6,684 bases of DNA from Acidobacteriota bacterium (GTDB lineage: Bacteria > Acidobacteriota > Thermoanaerobaculia > Multivoradales > UBA5704). Position 1 is the stretch's first letter. The number at the start of each line of letters is the position of its first letter. A program made the translations under genes and the position numbers. The notes under the pieces are model-generated. The model was not told the DNA's origin. It did no database searches and worked only from the letters and a program-made list of their open reading frames with translations. The DNA is taken from assembly GCA_003223675.1 (NCBI GenBank), contig QHVW01000981.1, positions 1 to 6,684 of the forward strand. Reading direction: 5' to 3'. Below are positions 1 through 6,495 of the stretch, piece after piece.

Positions 1-1160
1 TCGACCGTGGCGAGCCCGGCCAGATATCCCGCCATGTCGCCGCTCAGCCGCCCGTACCAGCGGATCACGAAGACGAGGTTGAGCAATGCCACCAGGGCCA
101 GCGCCGCGGCGGCGAGCCGCCGGGCGCGGGGCCCCAATCCCGGCGCCAGCCAGGGGATCAGGATCAGCCAGGGGTAGAGGCTGAGCCGGTTCTTGAGCAT
201 CGACCCTCCGGCCATCGCCTCCGGGCTGACGAAGTAGAGGAGGATGAAAAAGGCGGCCAGTAGCGGGAAGGCGTGCTCCGGCCGCCAGCGAGGCCGCAGC
301 CCTTCCCGCCGGAGCGTGAGGAGGAGGAGGGCCAGGAAGATCAGCGCCAGGAGGACGGCCAGCCCGTCCTGGTACCCGCCGAACGGCGAGAGCACCCGGA
401 GGGAGACGAAATAGCTCACCAGGCGCCCGAGGGGCCAGTACGAAGCCACGGTGCTGCCCTCGCCCCGGGCGAGGTACCAGAGCGGCAGGAACGCCTGGGG
501 GGCGAGGACCGGAATGTGCAGCAGGTGCCGCCGCCAATCATCGCGCCGCAGCGTGGCCAGCCAGAGGACGGCGATGGCCAGCAGCGACAGCCCGAAGGAG
601 AGGATGTGCGAGAAGTAGCACAGCCCGAGGAGCAGGTTGATCCCCACCACGTAGACGGGGGAGGTGGGCCGGTCCCGGCGCCGCCACCAGAAGCCCACGC
701 TGAAGAGGAACAGCCCCAGGCTGAGCGAGAAGTTGTAGAACCCGAACTGGAACAGGAAGTTGAAGACGAAGGGGAGGGCCAGGAGAGCGAGCCAGCGGTC
801 GCCCGGCCGCACCGATCCCGCCAGGTACCAGGCCCCGGCGAGGAGCGTCAGGGCATACGCGCTCACCAGGATCTTCTCCGCCACCAGCGGCGGCACGGCG
901 AGGAGCATCAGCAGGGCCAGGATCCCGTGGCCGGTCCAGTTCGGATAGGGCTCGGCGCCGATCTTGTAGTACTGCCCGAAGAGGGGGTACCGCGGATCGC
1001 CGTGGTGCGCGAGGACCCAGGCGTTGTAGGTGTGGCACGGCCCGTCCACGGTGGGGAGGTAGTGGACGGTCCAGAAGGGGACGAGGGAGAGCAGGGCCAG
1101 GGTGGCGTACAAGGCGAGCAGCCAGCGCTCTTCGCGGGATGATTCGATCGTGGGCTCCAT
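1..1160 (-). CDS. Polytopic membrane protein, possible GT-C-type glycosyltransferase (partial at left edge)
   Basis: 386 residues are visible from ATG 1160 (MEPTIESSREERWLLALYA); the frame is still open at base 1. The sequence is mostly hydrophobic, with about ten likely membrane segments (around 12-30, 80-96, 97-116, 122-141, 143-158, 169-203, 213-230, 264-283, 299-314, 327-342 and 348-367) separated by short Arg-rich loops (WWRRRDR, LRRDDWRR, LRREGLRPRWRPEH). A long first outside loop (31-79) contains LPTVDGPCHTYNAW (35-48) and is rich in Tyr, Trp and His. A conserved acidic residue (here Asp39) in the first outer loop followed by many membrane spans is the layout of GT-C glycosyltransferases that use lipid-phosphate sugars, so that is the best guess; no family is firmly recognised. 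AGAGG (1164-1168) overlaps the argH TAG and sits 3 bases before the ATG, with only 6 bases between genes, so it is probably cotranscribed. No link to arginine is evident. Confidence 0.8.
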   Translation of the reverse strand, partial: MEPTIESSREERWLLALYATLALLSLVPFWTVHYLPTVDGPCHTYNAWVLAHHGDPRYPLFGQYYKIGAEPYPNWTGHGILALLMLLAVPPLVAEKILVSAYALTLLAGAWYLAGSVRPGDRWLALLALPFVFNFLFQFGFYNFSLSLGLFLFSVGFWWRRRDRPTSPVYVVGINLLLGLCYFSHILSFGLSLLAIAVLWLATLRRDDWRRHLLHIPVLAPQAFLPLWYLARGEGSTVASYWPLGRLVSYFVSLRVLSPFGGYQDGLAVLLALIFLALLLLTLRREGLRPRWRPEHAFPLLAAFFILLYFVSPEAMAGGSMLKNRLSLYPWLILIPWLAPGLGPRARRLAAAALALVALLNLVFVIRWYGRLSGDMAGYLAGLATV

Positions 1161-1163
1161 CGG

Positions 1164-1168
1164 CCTCT
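1164..1168 (-). promoter_or_regulatory. Ribosome binding site of the membrane protein gene
   Basis: AGAGG on the minus strand overlaps the argH TAG stop (1167-1169) and precedes ATG 1160 by only 3 bases, a short spacing. It supports ATG 1160 as the start and suggests termination-reinitiation from argH. Confidence 0.45.
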
Positions 1169-2292
1169 AAGTTTCTTCGATCCGAAACCGTTTTCCAATC
1201 CGGCGATAGGCCTCGCGGAAGGGGATCCCCTCCGCCAGCACCAGGGCGTAGGCCTCCTCGGCGGCGCGGAGGCCCGGCTCGAGGCGGATGCGCTCGGGCT
1301 GGAACCGCACGCCGGGGAGGGCCGCGGCCAGGATGGCGAGCGTCTCTTGCGCGAGGTCGATCCCCCGGAAGAGCGGCGCCTTGAGGAGCTGGAGGTCGCG
1401 GTGGTAGCCGGAGGTCAGCTTGGCGGGAATCGCGAGCGCCTCGGCGAGGCACCCCTGGGCCGTAGCCGTCCTCCCGCGGACCAGCTCGAAGACGTCCGGG
1501 TTGCGCTTCTGCGGCATGATCGAGGAGCCGGTGGTCATCGCCGCCGGCAGGCTCACGAAGGCGAATTCCGCGGCGGCGAAGAGGACGAGGTCGGCCGCCA
1601 GCCGTCCCAGGTCCTGCATCAGCAGGGTGATCTCGAAGAGGACCTGCGCCTCCGCCTTGCCCCGCGAGAGCTGGACGGCCGTCACCGGCTCCTGGGTCAC
1701 GGCGAAGCCCAGGGCCTGGCGGGTCGATTCCCGATCGATGGGAAGCAGGGGGACGCCGTAGCCCGCGGCCGATCCCAGGGGGCTCTTCTCGATCCGGCGC
1801 GCGCAGGCCTCGATCCCCTCGGCGTCGTCGCGCAGCTCGGCGGCGAATCCGCCCGCCCAGAGGGGGACGGAGCTCGGCATCGCCTGCTGGAGATGGGTGT
1901 AGCCGGGCAACGCGGTCTCTTTCTCGCGGCGTCCGAGCTCATCCAGGGCATCCGCCGCCTCGCGGGCCCCGGCGGCGAGGGCGGCGACGGCGTCCCGCAG
2001 ATAGAGGCGGAGAGCGGCGAGCACCTGATCGTTGCGCGAGCGGCCCAGGTGGAGACGGGCCCCGGCCTCATCCGTCCGCTCCGTCAGCCTCGATTCGAGC
2101 GCGGTGTGGACGTCCTCGTCCGCCAGCGAGATCTCCCATTCCCCCGCCGCGTGCTCGCGCGCCAGCGCCTCCAGCCCCTCGCGGATGGCGGCGAGATCCT
2201 CCTCCGACAGGAGCCCCACCTCCCGCAGCATGGCCGCGTGGGCGATCGAGGCGCGGACGTCGTAGGTCCCACAAACGGGCCGACCGACTCAT
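1167..2292 (-). CDS. argH: Argininosuccinate lyase, 5' end frameshifted and C-terminus short
   Basis: Splits argininosuccinate into arginine and fumarate, the last step of the pathway. The natural start is ATG 2292, overlapping the argE stop (ATGA) with GGAGAG 6 bases upstream. It encodes MSRSARLWD, the usual ArgH beginning. The frame then fails; homology resumes in another frame at YDVRASIAHAAMLREVGLL (from 2264), with about 26 residues of the expected N-terminal region missing. The first ATG of that frame is 2231, giving 354 residues. Signatures: LHLGRSRNDQV (60-70 from Met2231), LPGYTHLQQAMPSS (108-121), SPLGSAAGYG (150-159), the catalytic serine loop GSSIMPQKRNPD (nucleotides 1529-1494) and SGYHRDLQLLK (274-284). 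The protein ends at FREAYRRIGKRFRIEET, about 50 residues before the end of relatives such as Bacteroidetes ArgH (~447). Signature choice (MPSS, NPDVFEL, SGYHRDLQ) is Bacteroidetes-like. As assembled the product is unlikely to be fully active, although every catalytic motif after residue ~45 is present. Confidence 0.88.
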
Positions 2293-3377
2293 GCGGCGCT
2301 CTCCACCAGCCGCTCGGCCCAGGCCCGCACCAGCCGCGTATAGAAGCGGGCGCCGTCCAGGACCTCGCTCTCCAGCACGTATTCGTCCGGCGTGTGGGAG
2401 CGCTCGGTCCGCCCCGGGCCGCACTTCACGGCGGGGATCCCCTCCATGAAGACGAGGTCCGAGAGGGTCGACGAGCCGAAGAGCCGCGCCTCGGGCCGGG
2501 CCTCGCGGGCGGCGTCCACGAGCGGCGAGGCCTCGGGGGTCTCCCGCGGCTTCAGCCGCTCGGAGAGCACCCGCACCTCGCCGGCGACGGCCGCCTCCAG
2601 CCGCTCCACCAGCCCGCGGCCGTGGAGGCCCGGCGTGGTGCGCACGTCGAGCAGGGCCGTGGCCTCCCCCGGCACCACGTTGCGCGCCGTGCCGGCCCGG
2701 AGCTGCGTCGGCTCCAGGGTGACGGGCCCCAGCCGCGGGTGCGGGGGGCCGAAATCCACCGCCTCCAGCGCCACGAGGTCGTGGGCCAGCCGGCGGGCGG
2801 CGTTCGCCGCGCCCAGGGCCGCCGCGTTGGCGGCGTGGCAGACCTCCCCCCGGGCCACCAATTCGAGGACCATCAGCCCCTTCTGGGCAATGGCGATGTC
2901 GAGCCCCGTGGGCTCCCCCACCACCGCCGCCTCCGGGGGCGTCCCCCGCCGGGAGAGCTCGGCCAGCACGGCCTCCGTGCCGGTCCCCCGCGTCTCCTCC
3001 GCCTCGACCAGGGCCAGGGCGAGGGTGAACGGCAGGTCGGCCTCGCGGAAGGCGAGGAAGGCCGCCGTCATGGCCGCCACCGAGGCTTTGGCGTCGTTCG
3101 CGCCCAGACCGTACACCCGCCCGTCCACCACTTCCACCTCCCAGGGGTCGCGCGTCCAGCCGGGCGCCGGGGGGACGGTGTCCAGGTGGGTGTCGAAGAG
3201 CAGCACCGGCCCCTCCCCCACCGTGGCGAGCAGGCTGGCGCCCAGCCGCGCCACCGTCACCCGGTTGCGCCGCAGCAGGTCCCCCAGGAAGTCGGCCAGC
3301 GCCGCCTCCTCCCCCGACACCGAGCGGATGGCGGTGATGGCCCGGTGGAGCGCCAGGATCTCCCGCTCGGGCAGCAT
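2289..3377 (-). CDS. argE: M20 family metallo-deacylase, probable N-acylcitrulline deacylase (ArgE type)
   Basis: Zinc-dependent amidohydrolase of 362 residues that should remove the acyl group from the citrulline intermediate, releasing citrulline for ArgG. Di-metal ligands expected for M20 are all visible: His64-Leu-Asp66 (FDTHLDTVP), Asp95 (GLGANDAKASV), Glu127-Glu128 (EAEETRG; general base and ligand), Glu155 (VVGEPTG) and His327 (RSHTPDEY). The lid/dimerisation domain spans roughly 165-280, with conserved His181 (EVCHAAN; the usual residue before that His is Gly, here Cys). Features such as AIAQKGLMVLEL, LGPVTLEPTQLRAGT, NVVPGEA, FGSSTLSD and KCGPGRTERSHT match the ArgE encoded in Bacteroidetes arginine clusters more closely than E. 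coli ArgE. Related M20 enzymes (DapE, LysK) are alternatives by sequence alone, but the position between argB and argH next to argF' argues for citrulline deacylation. GGGAG lies 7 bases before ATG 3377. The stop overlaps the argH start as ATGA. Looks intact. Confidence 0.88.
   Translation of the reverse strand: MLPEREILALHRAITAIRSVSGEEAALADFLGDLLRRNRVTVARLGASLLATVGEGPVLLFDTHLDTVPPAPGWTRDPWEVEVVDGRVYGLGANDAKASVAAMTAAFLAFREADLPFTLALALVEAEETRGTGTEAVLAELSRRGTPPEAAVVGEPTGLDIAIAQKGLMVLELVARGEVCHAANAAALGAANAARRLAHDLVALEAVDFGPPHPRLGPVTLEPTQLRAGTARNVVPGEATALLDVRTTPGLHGRGLVERLEAAVAGEVRVLSERLKPRETPEASPLVDAAREARPEARLFGSSTLSDLVFMEGIPAVKCGPGRTERSHTPDEYVLESEVLDGARFYTRLVRAWAERLVESAA
2299..2304 (-). promoter_or_regulatory. 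Ribosome binding site marking the true argH start
   Basis: GGAGAG on the minus strand lies 6 bases before ATG 2292, which overlaps the argE stop. Together with the encoded MSRSARLW, typical of ArgH N-termini, it shows that translation was meant to begin here and not at the downstream ATG 2231, which has no comparable site. Confidence 0.65.
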
Positions 3378-4333
3378 CAGAGCGCTCCCGCCATGGCAGG
3401 AACCGGGACGTGCCCCGCCGCGGCCTCGGCCGGGCTCAGGCCCCGCACGTCCTCCACCACCAGCGTCCCCACCCCCTCGTTGGTGAAGATCTCGGCCAGC
3501 AGGCCGTCCGGCAGGTCGTGGGAGAGGATGTGCACCCGCCGCACGCCCCCCTGGATCGCCGCTTCGATAGCGGATGTCTTGGGGAGCATCCCCTTCACCA
3601 GCCCCCCCTCGTCGCGCAGCCGGCGCAGCCCCGCGAGGTCCGTGTAGGAGACCAGCGAGCCGGGGTCGTCCGGACGCTCGAGGATGCCCGGCGCGCCGGT
3701 GAGGAAGAGGAGCTTCTCGGCGCCCAGGGCCACGGCCAGGGCCGAGGCGATGGTGTCGGCGTTGATGTTGAGCACCGTGCCGTCGTCCGCGGCCGAGAGG
3801 GGGCTCACCACCGGCACGTACCCCGCGTCCATCAGGTCGGTCAGCACCTTGGGTTGGACCGCCACCACGTCCCCCACCAGCCCGTAGTCGACCAGCTCCT
3901 CCCCCACGCGCACGGGCGGGCGCTTGCGGGCCTGGATCAGGCCGCCGTCCACCCCCGAGACCCCCACCGCCGGCAGCCCCACGCCACGGCAGACCGCCAG
4001 CAGCCGGGTGCTCACCGAGCCGTTCAGGACCATGACGGCGACCTCCAGGGACTTGGCGTCGGTCACCCGCCGCCCCTCGACGAAGCGGGCCTCGCCGCCC
4101 AGGGCGCGCACCAGCTCGGTCGACTGGGTGCCGCCGCCGTGCACCAGCACCACGCGGATGCCCACCTGGTGGAGCACCTCGATCTGCTCGATCAGGGCGC
4201 GGGCGGTCGCCTCGCGCTCCAGGGCCCCGCCCCCCGCCTTGAGGACGAAGGTCTTCCCCTTGAAGATCCGGATGTAGGGGACCGCGTGCTTGAGCGCGGT
4301 CGCCTCGGCGGTCCGCTGGCCGACGTCTTTCAT
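3377..4333 (-). CDS. argB: N-acetyl(or N-succinyl)glutamate kinase
   Basis: Amino acid kinase family enzyme that phosphorylates the gamma-carboxylate of N-acylglutamate with ATP; in many bacteria this is the arginine-feedback step. The chain is 318 residues. Visible: FVLKAGGGALE (29-39, Lys32 and glycine loop for ATP phosphates), VVLVHGGG (61-68), FVEGRRVTD (84-92, substrate-binding Arg), VDYGLVGDV (148-156), VLNINADT (187-194), LLFLTGAPGIL (208-218), GGLVKGMLPK (243-252, Lys252 at the transition state) and FTNEGVGTLV (283-292). About 20 residues after that point (GLSPAEAAAGHVPVPAM...) extend past the usual end of the fold. HGGGTQSTEL replaces the common HGGGPQI and is closer to the HGGGRSATKL style of Bacteroidetes ArgB, while LNINAD and TGAPGIL are of the widespread type. 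ATG at 4333 follows a strong ribosome site. The stop shares one base with the next start (TGATG at 3379-3375). The gene looks intact. Confidence 0.95.
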   Translation of the reverse strand: MKDVGQRTAEATALKHAVPYIRIFKGKTFVLKAGGGALEREATARALIEQIEVLHQVGIRVVLVHGGGTQSTELVRALGGEARFVEGRRVTDAKSLEVAVMVLNGSVSTRLLAVCRGVGLPAVGVSGVDGGLIQARKRPPVRVGEELVDYGLVGDVVAVQPKVLTDLMDAGYVPVVSPLSAADDGTVLNINADTIASALAVALGAEKLLFLTGAPGILERPDDPGSLVSYTDLAGLRRLRDEGGLVKGMLPKTSAIEAAIQGGVRRVHILSHDLPDGLLAEIFTNEGVGTLVVEDVRGLSPAEAAAGHVPVPAMAGAL

Positions 4334-4340
4334 CTCTGTT

Positions 4341-4348
4341 CTCCTCTT
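4341..4348 (-). promoter_or_regulatory. Strong ribosome binding site of argB
   Basis: AAGAGGAG on the minus strand lies 7 bases before the argB ATG (4333), inside the 16-base gap after the argF' TAG (4350-4352). argB is the only core arginine gene here that does not overlap its upstream neighbour and it has the best Shine-Dalgarno match, so it can initiate independently of the damaged argF' frame upstream. Confidence 0.75.
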
Positions 4349-4349
4349 C

Positions 4350-5239
4350 CTAGCCCTTCAGCAGACGGTGGAGCACCGCCATCTGCGACCACATGCGGTT
4401 GCGCGCCTCATGGACCACGACGCTGCGCGGCCCATCCAGCACCGAGTCCTTCACCACCACGTTCCGCCGCACCGGCAGGCAGTGCATGAACCGGCAGTCC
4501 GGCGCGGCAGTCGAAAACCAGTCGTCGCCCACGCACCAATCTCGGCCGTCTCGCGGAGCGATCCGCCCGAGAGCCCGGCGGCGGCCCGGGCCTTCGCCAT
4601 CACCGGCTCCGGCAGCGCGAAGCCCTCGGGACGCAGCACGGTGACGTCCATCCCCCGCAGGGCTGCCATGTGGACGGCCGCCGCCGGCACCGCCAGCGGC
4701 AGCGGCTTGGGGTGCCAGGCCCAGGAGAGGACGAATTTCCCTCTCTTTGAGATCCCGAGATCGTCCATGGTCTTCCAGTCCGCCAGCGCCTGGCAGGGAT
4801 GGTCGATGGCCGATTCCAGGTTGATCATCGGCACCGGGCAGACCGCCGCCATCGCATGGAACGTCGAATCCGCCAAGTCCGCTGCGAGATCGGTCCCTCC
4901 GGCGAAGGAGCGGACCCCGAGCGCGTCGCCGTAGCTGGCCAGCACCGGGATGGCCTCCTTGACGTGCTCGGCCGCGGCGCCGTCCATCACCACCCCGTCG
5001 CGGGTCTCCAGCAGCCAGGTCCCCTGCCCGGGCGAGATCACGAACGCGCTGCCGCCCAGCCGGGCCATCCCCGCCTGGAAGGAGGCGAGGGTGCGCAGCG
5101 AGGGATTGAAGAAGAGGAGCGCGAGGATCTTCCCCTTCAACGCCTCCGGCTCCGGGCTCCGCTCCAGCCGCGCGGCCAAAGCCAGCAGATCCGCCACCGC
5201 CTCTGGAGCGAGGTCCGACAGGTGCAGGAAATCCTTCAA
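4350..5239 (-). pseudogene. argF': N-acylornithine (probably N-succinylornithine) carbamoyltransferase, frameshifted with internal deletion
   Basis: Transfers carbamoyl from carbamoyl phosphate to N-acylornithine, giving N-acylcitrulline, in place of the usual ornithine carbamoyltransferase. The first reading frame runs from a TTG at 5239 for ~231 residues. It shows FFNPSLRTLASF (43-54, carbamoyl-phosphate loop), WLLETRDGVVMDGAAAEH (75-92), GVRSFA (108-113), INLESAIDHPCQALAD (139-154) and WAWHPKPLPLAV (173-184). The gene then continues in another frame from about 4541: DWCVGDDWF..., FMHCLPVRRN (HCLP at 4473-4484) and the C-terminal helix to TAG at 4350. Between GGSLRE and DWCVGD about 30-37 residues expected from Xanthomonas and Bacteroides relatives are absent, including the GAD-YAK-W segment. 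Ala90 stands at the residue that is Glu92 in the acetyl enzyme and Pro90 in the succinyl enzyme. HCLPVRRNVVVKD resembles Bacteroides (HCLPVRRNMIVTD). Total ~294 residues versus about 320-340 in relatives. Either a decayed gene or an assembly error. Confidence 0.88.
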
Positions 5240-6495
5240 GGGCGGATCTCCGCCAGCGCTTTGGCCAAGGTCTCGACGTGGGATTCCTCCAGGATCAGCG
5301 GCGGCAGCAGGCGCACGACGTCCGGATCGCCGCTCGTGCCGGAGAGGATCCCCTTCTCCAGCAGCTCCTTGACGATCTCCTTCGCCGGCCGCGAGGTGCG
5401 CAGGCCCAGTAGGAAGCCGTCCCCCTGGATCGACCGCACCGGTCCCACCTGGCAGGTCTCGCGGATCGACGCCGACAGCGCGCGTACCCGCTCCATCAGC
5501 CCCTCGGACTCGATGGTCTCGATCACCGTCTCGATCAGCGCGCAGGCCATGGGGCCGCCGCCGAAGGTGCTGCCGAGGTCCCCATATTTGAGCCCCGCCG
5601 CCACCGCGTCGCTCACCAGCACCGCGCCAGCCGGGAAGCCGCCGGCGAGCCCCTTGGCCGTGGTCAGGAGGTCGGGGGTGACGCCGTAGGCCTGCGCCGC
5701 GAACGGGTGGCCCGTGCGCCCCATGCCGCACTGCACCTCGTCGAAGATCAGCAGCGCGCCGGATGCTTCAGTCAGCTCCCGGGCCGCCGCGATATAAGGC
5801 GCCCCGAGGGCCACAGCCCCGGCCTGCCCCTGGACCGGCTCCAGAATCAGCGCCGCCACGTCGGCTCCCAGGGCCGCCTCCAGGGCTCCCAGATCCCCCC
5901 GCGGCACGAAGGTGACGTCGAACGGCGGGCGCGGGAAGCCGTACCAGCGCTCCGATTTCCAGGTGATCGCCGCCGCCGCCGCGGTGCGGCCGTGGAACGC
6001 CCCCTCCAGGGCCACGATCCGCGTTCTCTTCGTATGGCGGAAGGCGAGCCGGAGGGCGTTCTCGTTCGCCTCGGCGCCGCTGTTGACCAGGAAGGCCCGG
6101 GTGAGCCCCTCGGGCCCGAAGCGCACCAGCCTCTCGGCGGCCCGGGCACGCAGGGAGAGCGCCACCGAGTTGCTCTGGAAGAACAGCTCCTTCGCCTGAT
6201 TCGCCAGCGCCGCCACCAGGCGCGGGTGGCCGTACCCCAGCAGGGCGACCGCGTGGCCGCCGTAGAAGTCGATCAGCGCGCGGCCGTCCCGCGTGTAGAC
6301 GATCGCCCCCTCGCCCCGCACCGGCTCGACTGGCGTGTGGGGGGAGTAGACGGGGAGCAGCCAGTGGGATTCGTCCAGCTCGGCCGAACCCTCACCCCTG
6401 GCCGGGAGAGGGGAACCGAGAAGGCGGTTTTTCTCATCCGACCGATCCGACCGATCCGTCGGATCGGACCGATAAGTTGATGAGGGTTTGTTCAT
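5236..6495 (-). CDS. argD: N-acylornithine aminotransferase (acetyl/succinylornithine transaminase), class III PLP enzyme
   Basis: Cytosolic PLP enzyme that moves an amino group from glutamate onto N-acylglutamate semialdehyde to give N-acylornithine. The chain is 419 residues from the ATG at 6495; that start is chosen because it overlaps the argC stop (ATGA). Visible motifs: FYGGHAVALLG at 77-87, NSGAEANENAL at 138-148 (PLP phosphate region), FHGRT at 167-171, FDEVQCGMGRTG at 251-262 (Asp252 for the pyridine nitrogen), TTAKGLAGGFP at 278-288 with Lys281 as Schiff-base lysine, and STFGGGPMACA at 309-319. The C-terminal SGTSGDPDVVRLLPPL at 385-400 and the YGGHAV start of the core resemble Bacteroidetes ArgD, which works on succinylated substrate, more than E. 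coli ArgD. The enzyme core begins near residue 39 (ELDESHWLLPVYS). The first ~36 residues are an extension coded by two repeat elements and read RSDPTDRSDRSD and SPLPARGEG. No internal damage is visible. The stop overlaps the argF' start as TTGA. Confidence 0.95.
   Translation of the reverse strand: MNKPSSTYRSDPTDRSDRSDEKNRLLGSPLPARGEGSAELDESHWLLPVYSPHTPVEPVRGEGAIVYTRDGRALIDFYGGHAVALLGYGHPRLVAALANQAKELFFQSNSVALSLRARAAERLVRFGPEGLTRAFLVNSGAEANENALRLAFRHTKRTRIVALEGAFHGRTAAAAAITWKSERWYGFPRPPFDVTFVPRGDLGALEAALGADVAALILEPVQGQAGAVALGAPYIAAARELTEASGALLIFDEVQCGMGRTGHPFAAQAYGVTPDLLTTAKGLAGGFPAGAVLVSDAVAAGLKYGDLGSTFGGGPMACALIETVIETIESEGLMERVRALSASIRETCQVGPVRSIQGDGFLLGLRTSRPAKEIVKELLEKGILSGTSGDPDVVRLLPPLILEESHVETLAKALAEIRP
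5248..5251 (-). promoter_or_regulatory. Ribosome binding site supporting the TTG start of argF'
   Basis: GGAG on the minus strand lies 8 bases upstream of TTG (5239-5237), which overlaps the argD stop as TTGA. The protein from this TTG begins (M)KDFLHLSDL, matching the usual KxFLxxxD start of this carbamoyltransferase family. No ATG occurs in frame before residue 58. Confidence 0.65.
6389..6412. repeat. CCCTC...GAGGG inverted repeat inside argD
   Basis: Arms CCCTCACCC (6389-6397) and GGGAGAGGG (6404-6412) pair with one A:A mismatch around the 6-base loop CTGGCC. This is the familiar type of dispersed intergenic inverted repeat in GC-rich genomes (CTCTCCC...GGGAGAG), which when translated gives SPLP-x-RGEG peptides. 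Here it encodes SPLPARGEG at argD residues 28-36, just upstream of the conserved enzyme core. In mRNA it would form a strong hairpin close to the start of argD. Confidence 0.8.
6436..6473. repeat. 9-base tandem and palindromic repeat inside argD
   Basis: On the + strand two direct copies of the 9-mer ATCCGACCG (6436-6453) are followed by a diverged copy. CCGATCCG and CGGATCGG form a perfect 8-base inverted repeat around a single T (6451-6467), and ATCGGACCGAT follows. Read as argD it encodes RSDPTDRSDRSD. The base pattern (CGGTCGGAT units) is that of simple repeats normally found between genes; here it sits just inside the 5' end of argD, in frame. Confidence 0.85.

Noticed and set aside
273..1142. 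289-codon + strand open frame opposite the membrane protein
   Set aside because: Exact codon-aligned antisense of the membrane protein; its Glu/Gln/Pro-rich content is what hydrophobic Leu/Ala codons give on the reverse strand.
538..1452. 304-codon minus-strand open frame spanning the argH/membrane protein junction
   Set aside because: Different frame from both real genes; the translation is Arg/Pro/Ala low-complexity and would overlap two well-supported coding regions.
1347..3647. 766-codon open frame on the + strand antisense to argH and argE
   Set aside because: It is a shadow of the high-GC minus-strand genes: rich in Arg, Gly, Pro and His, with no domain pattern, while the opposite strand encodes clear ArgH and M20 motifs.
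3410..4489. 359-codon + strand open frame antisense to argB
   Set aside because: Low-complexity, His/Arg/Gln-rich composition without any recognisable motif; argB on the other strand explains the region fully.
4535..4560. Programmed ribosomal frameshift in argF'
   Set aside because: No slippery run is visible at the junction, and a frameshift alone would not explain the ~30 missing conserved residues.
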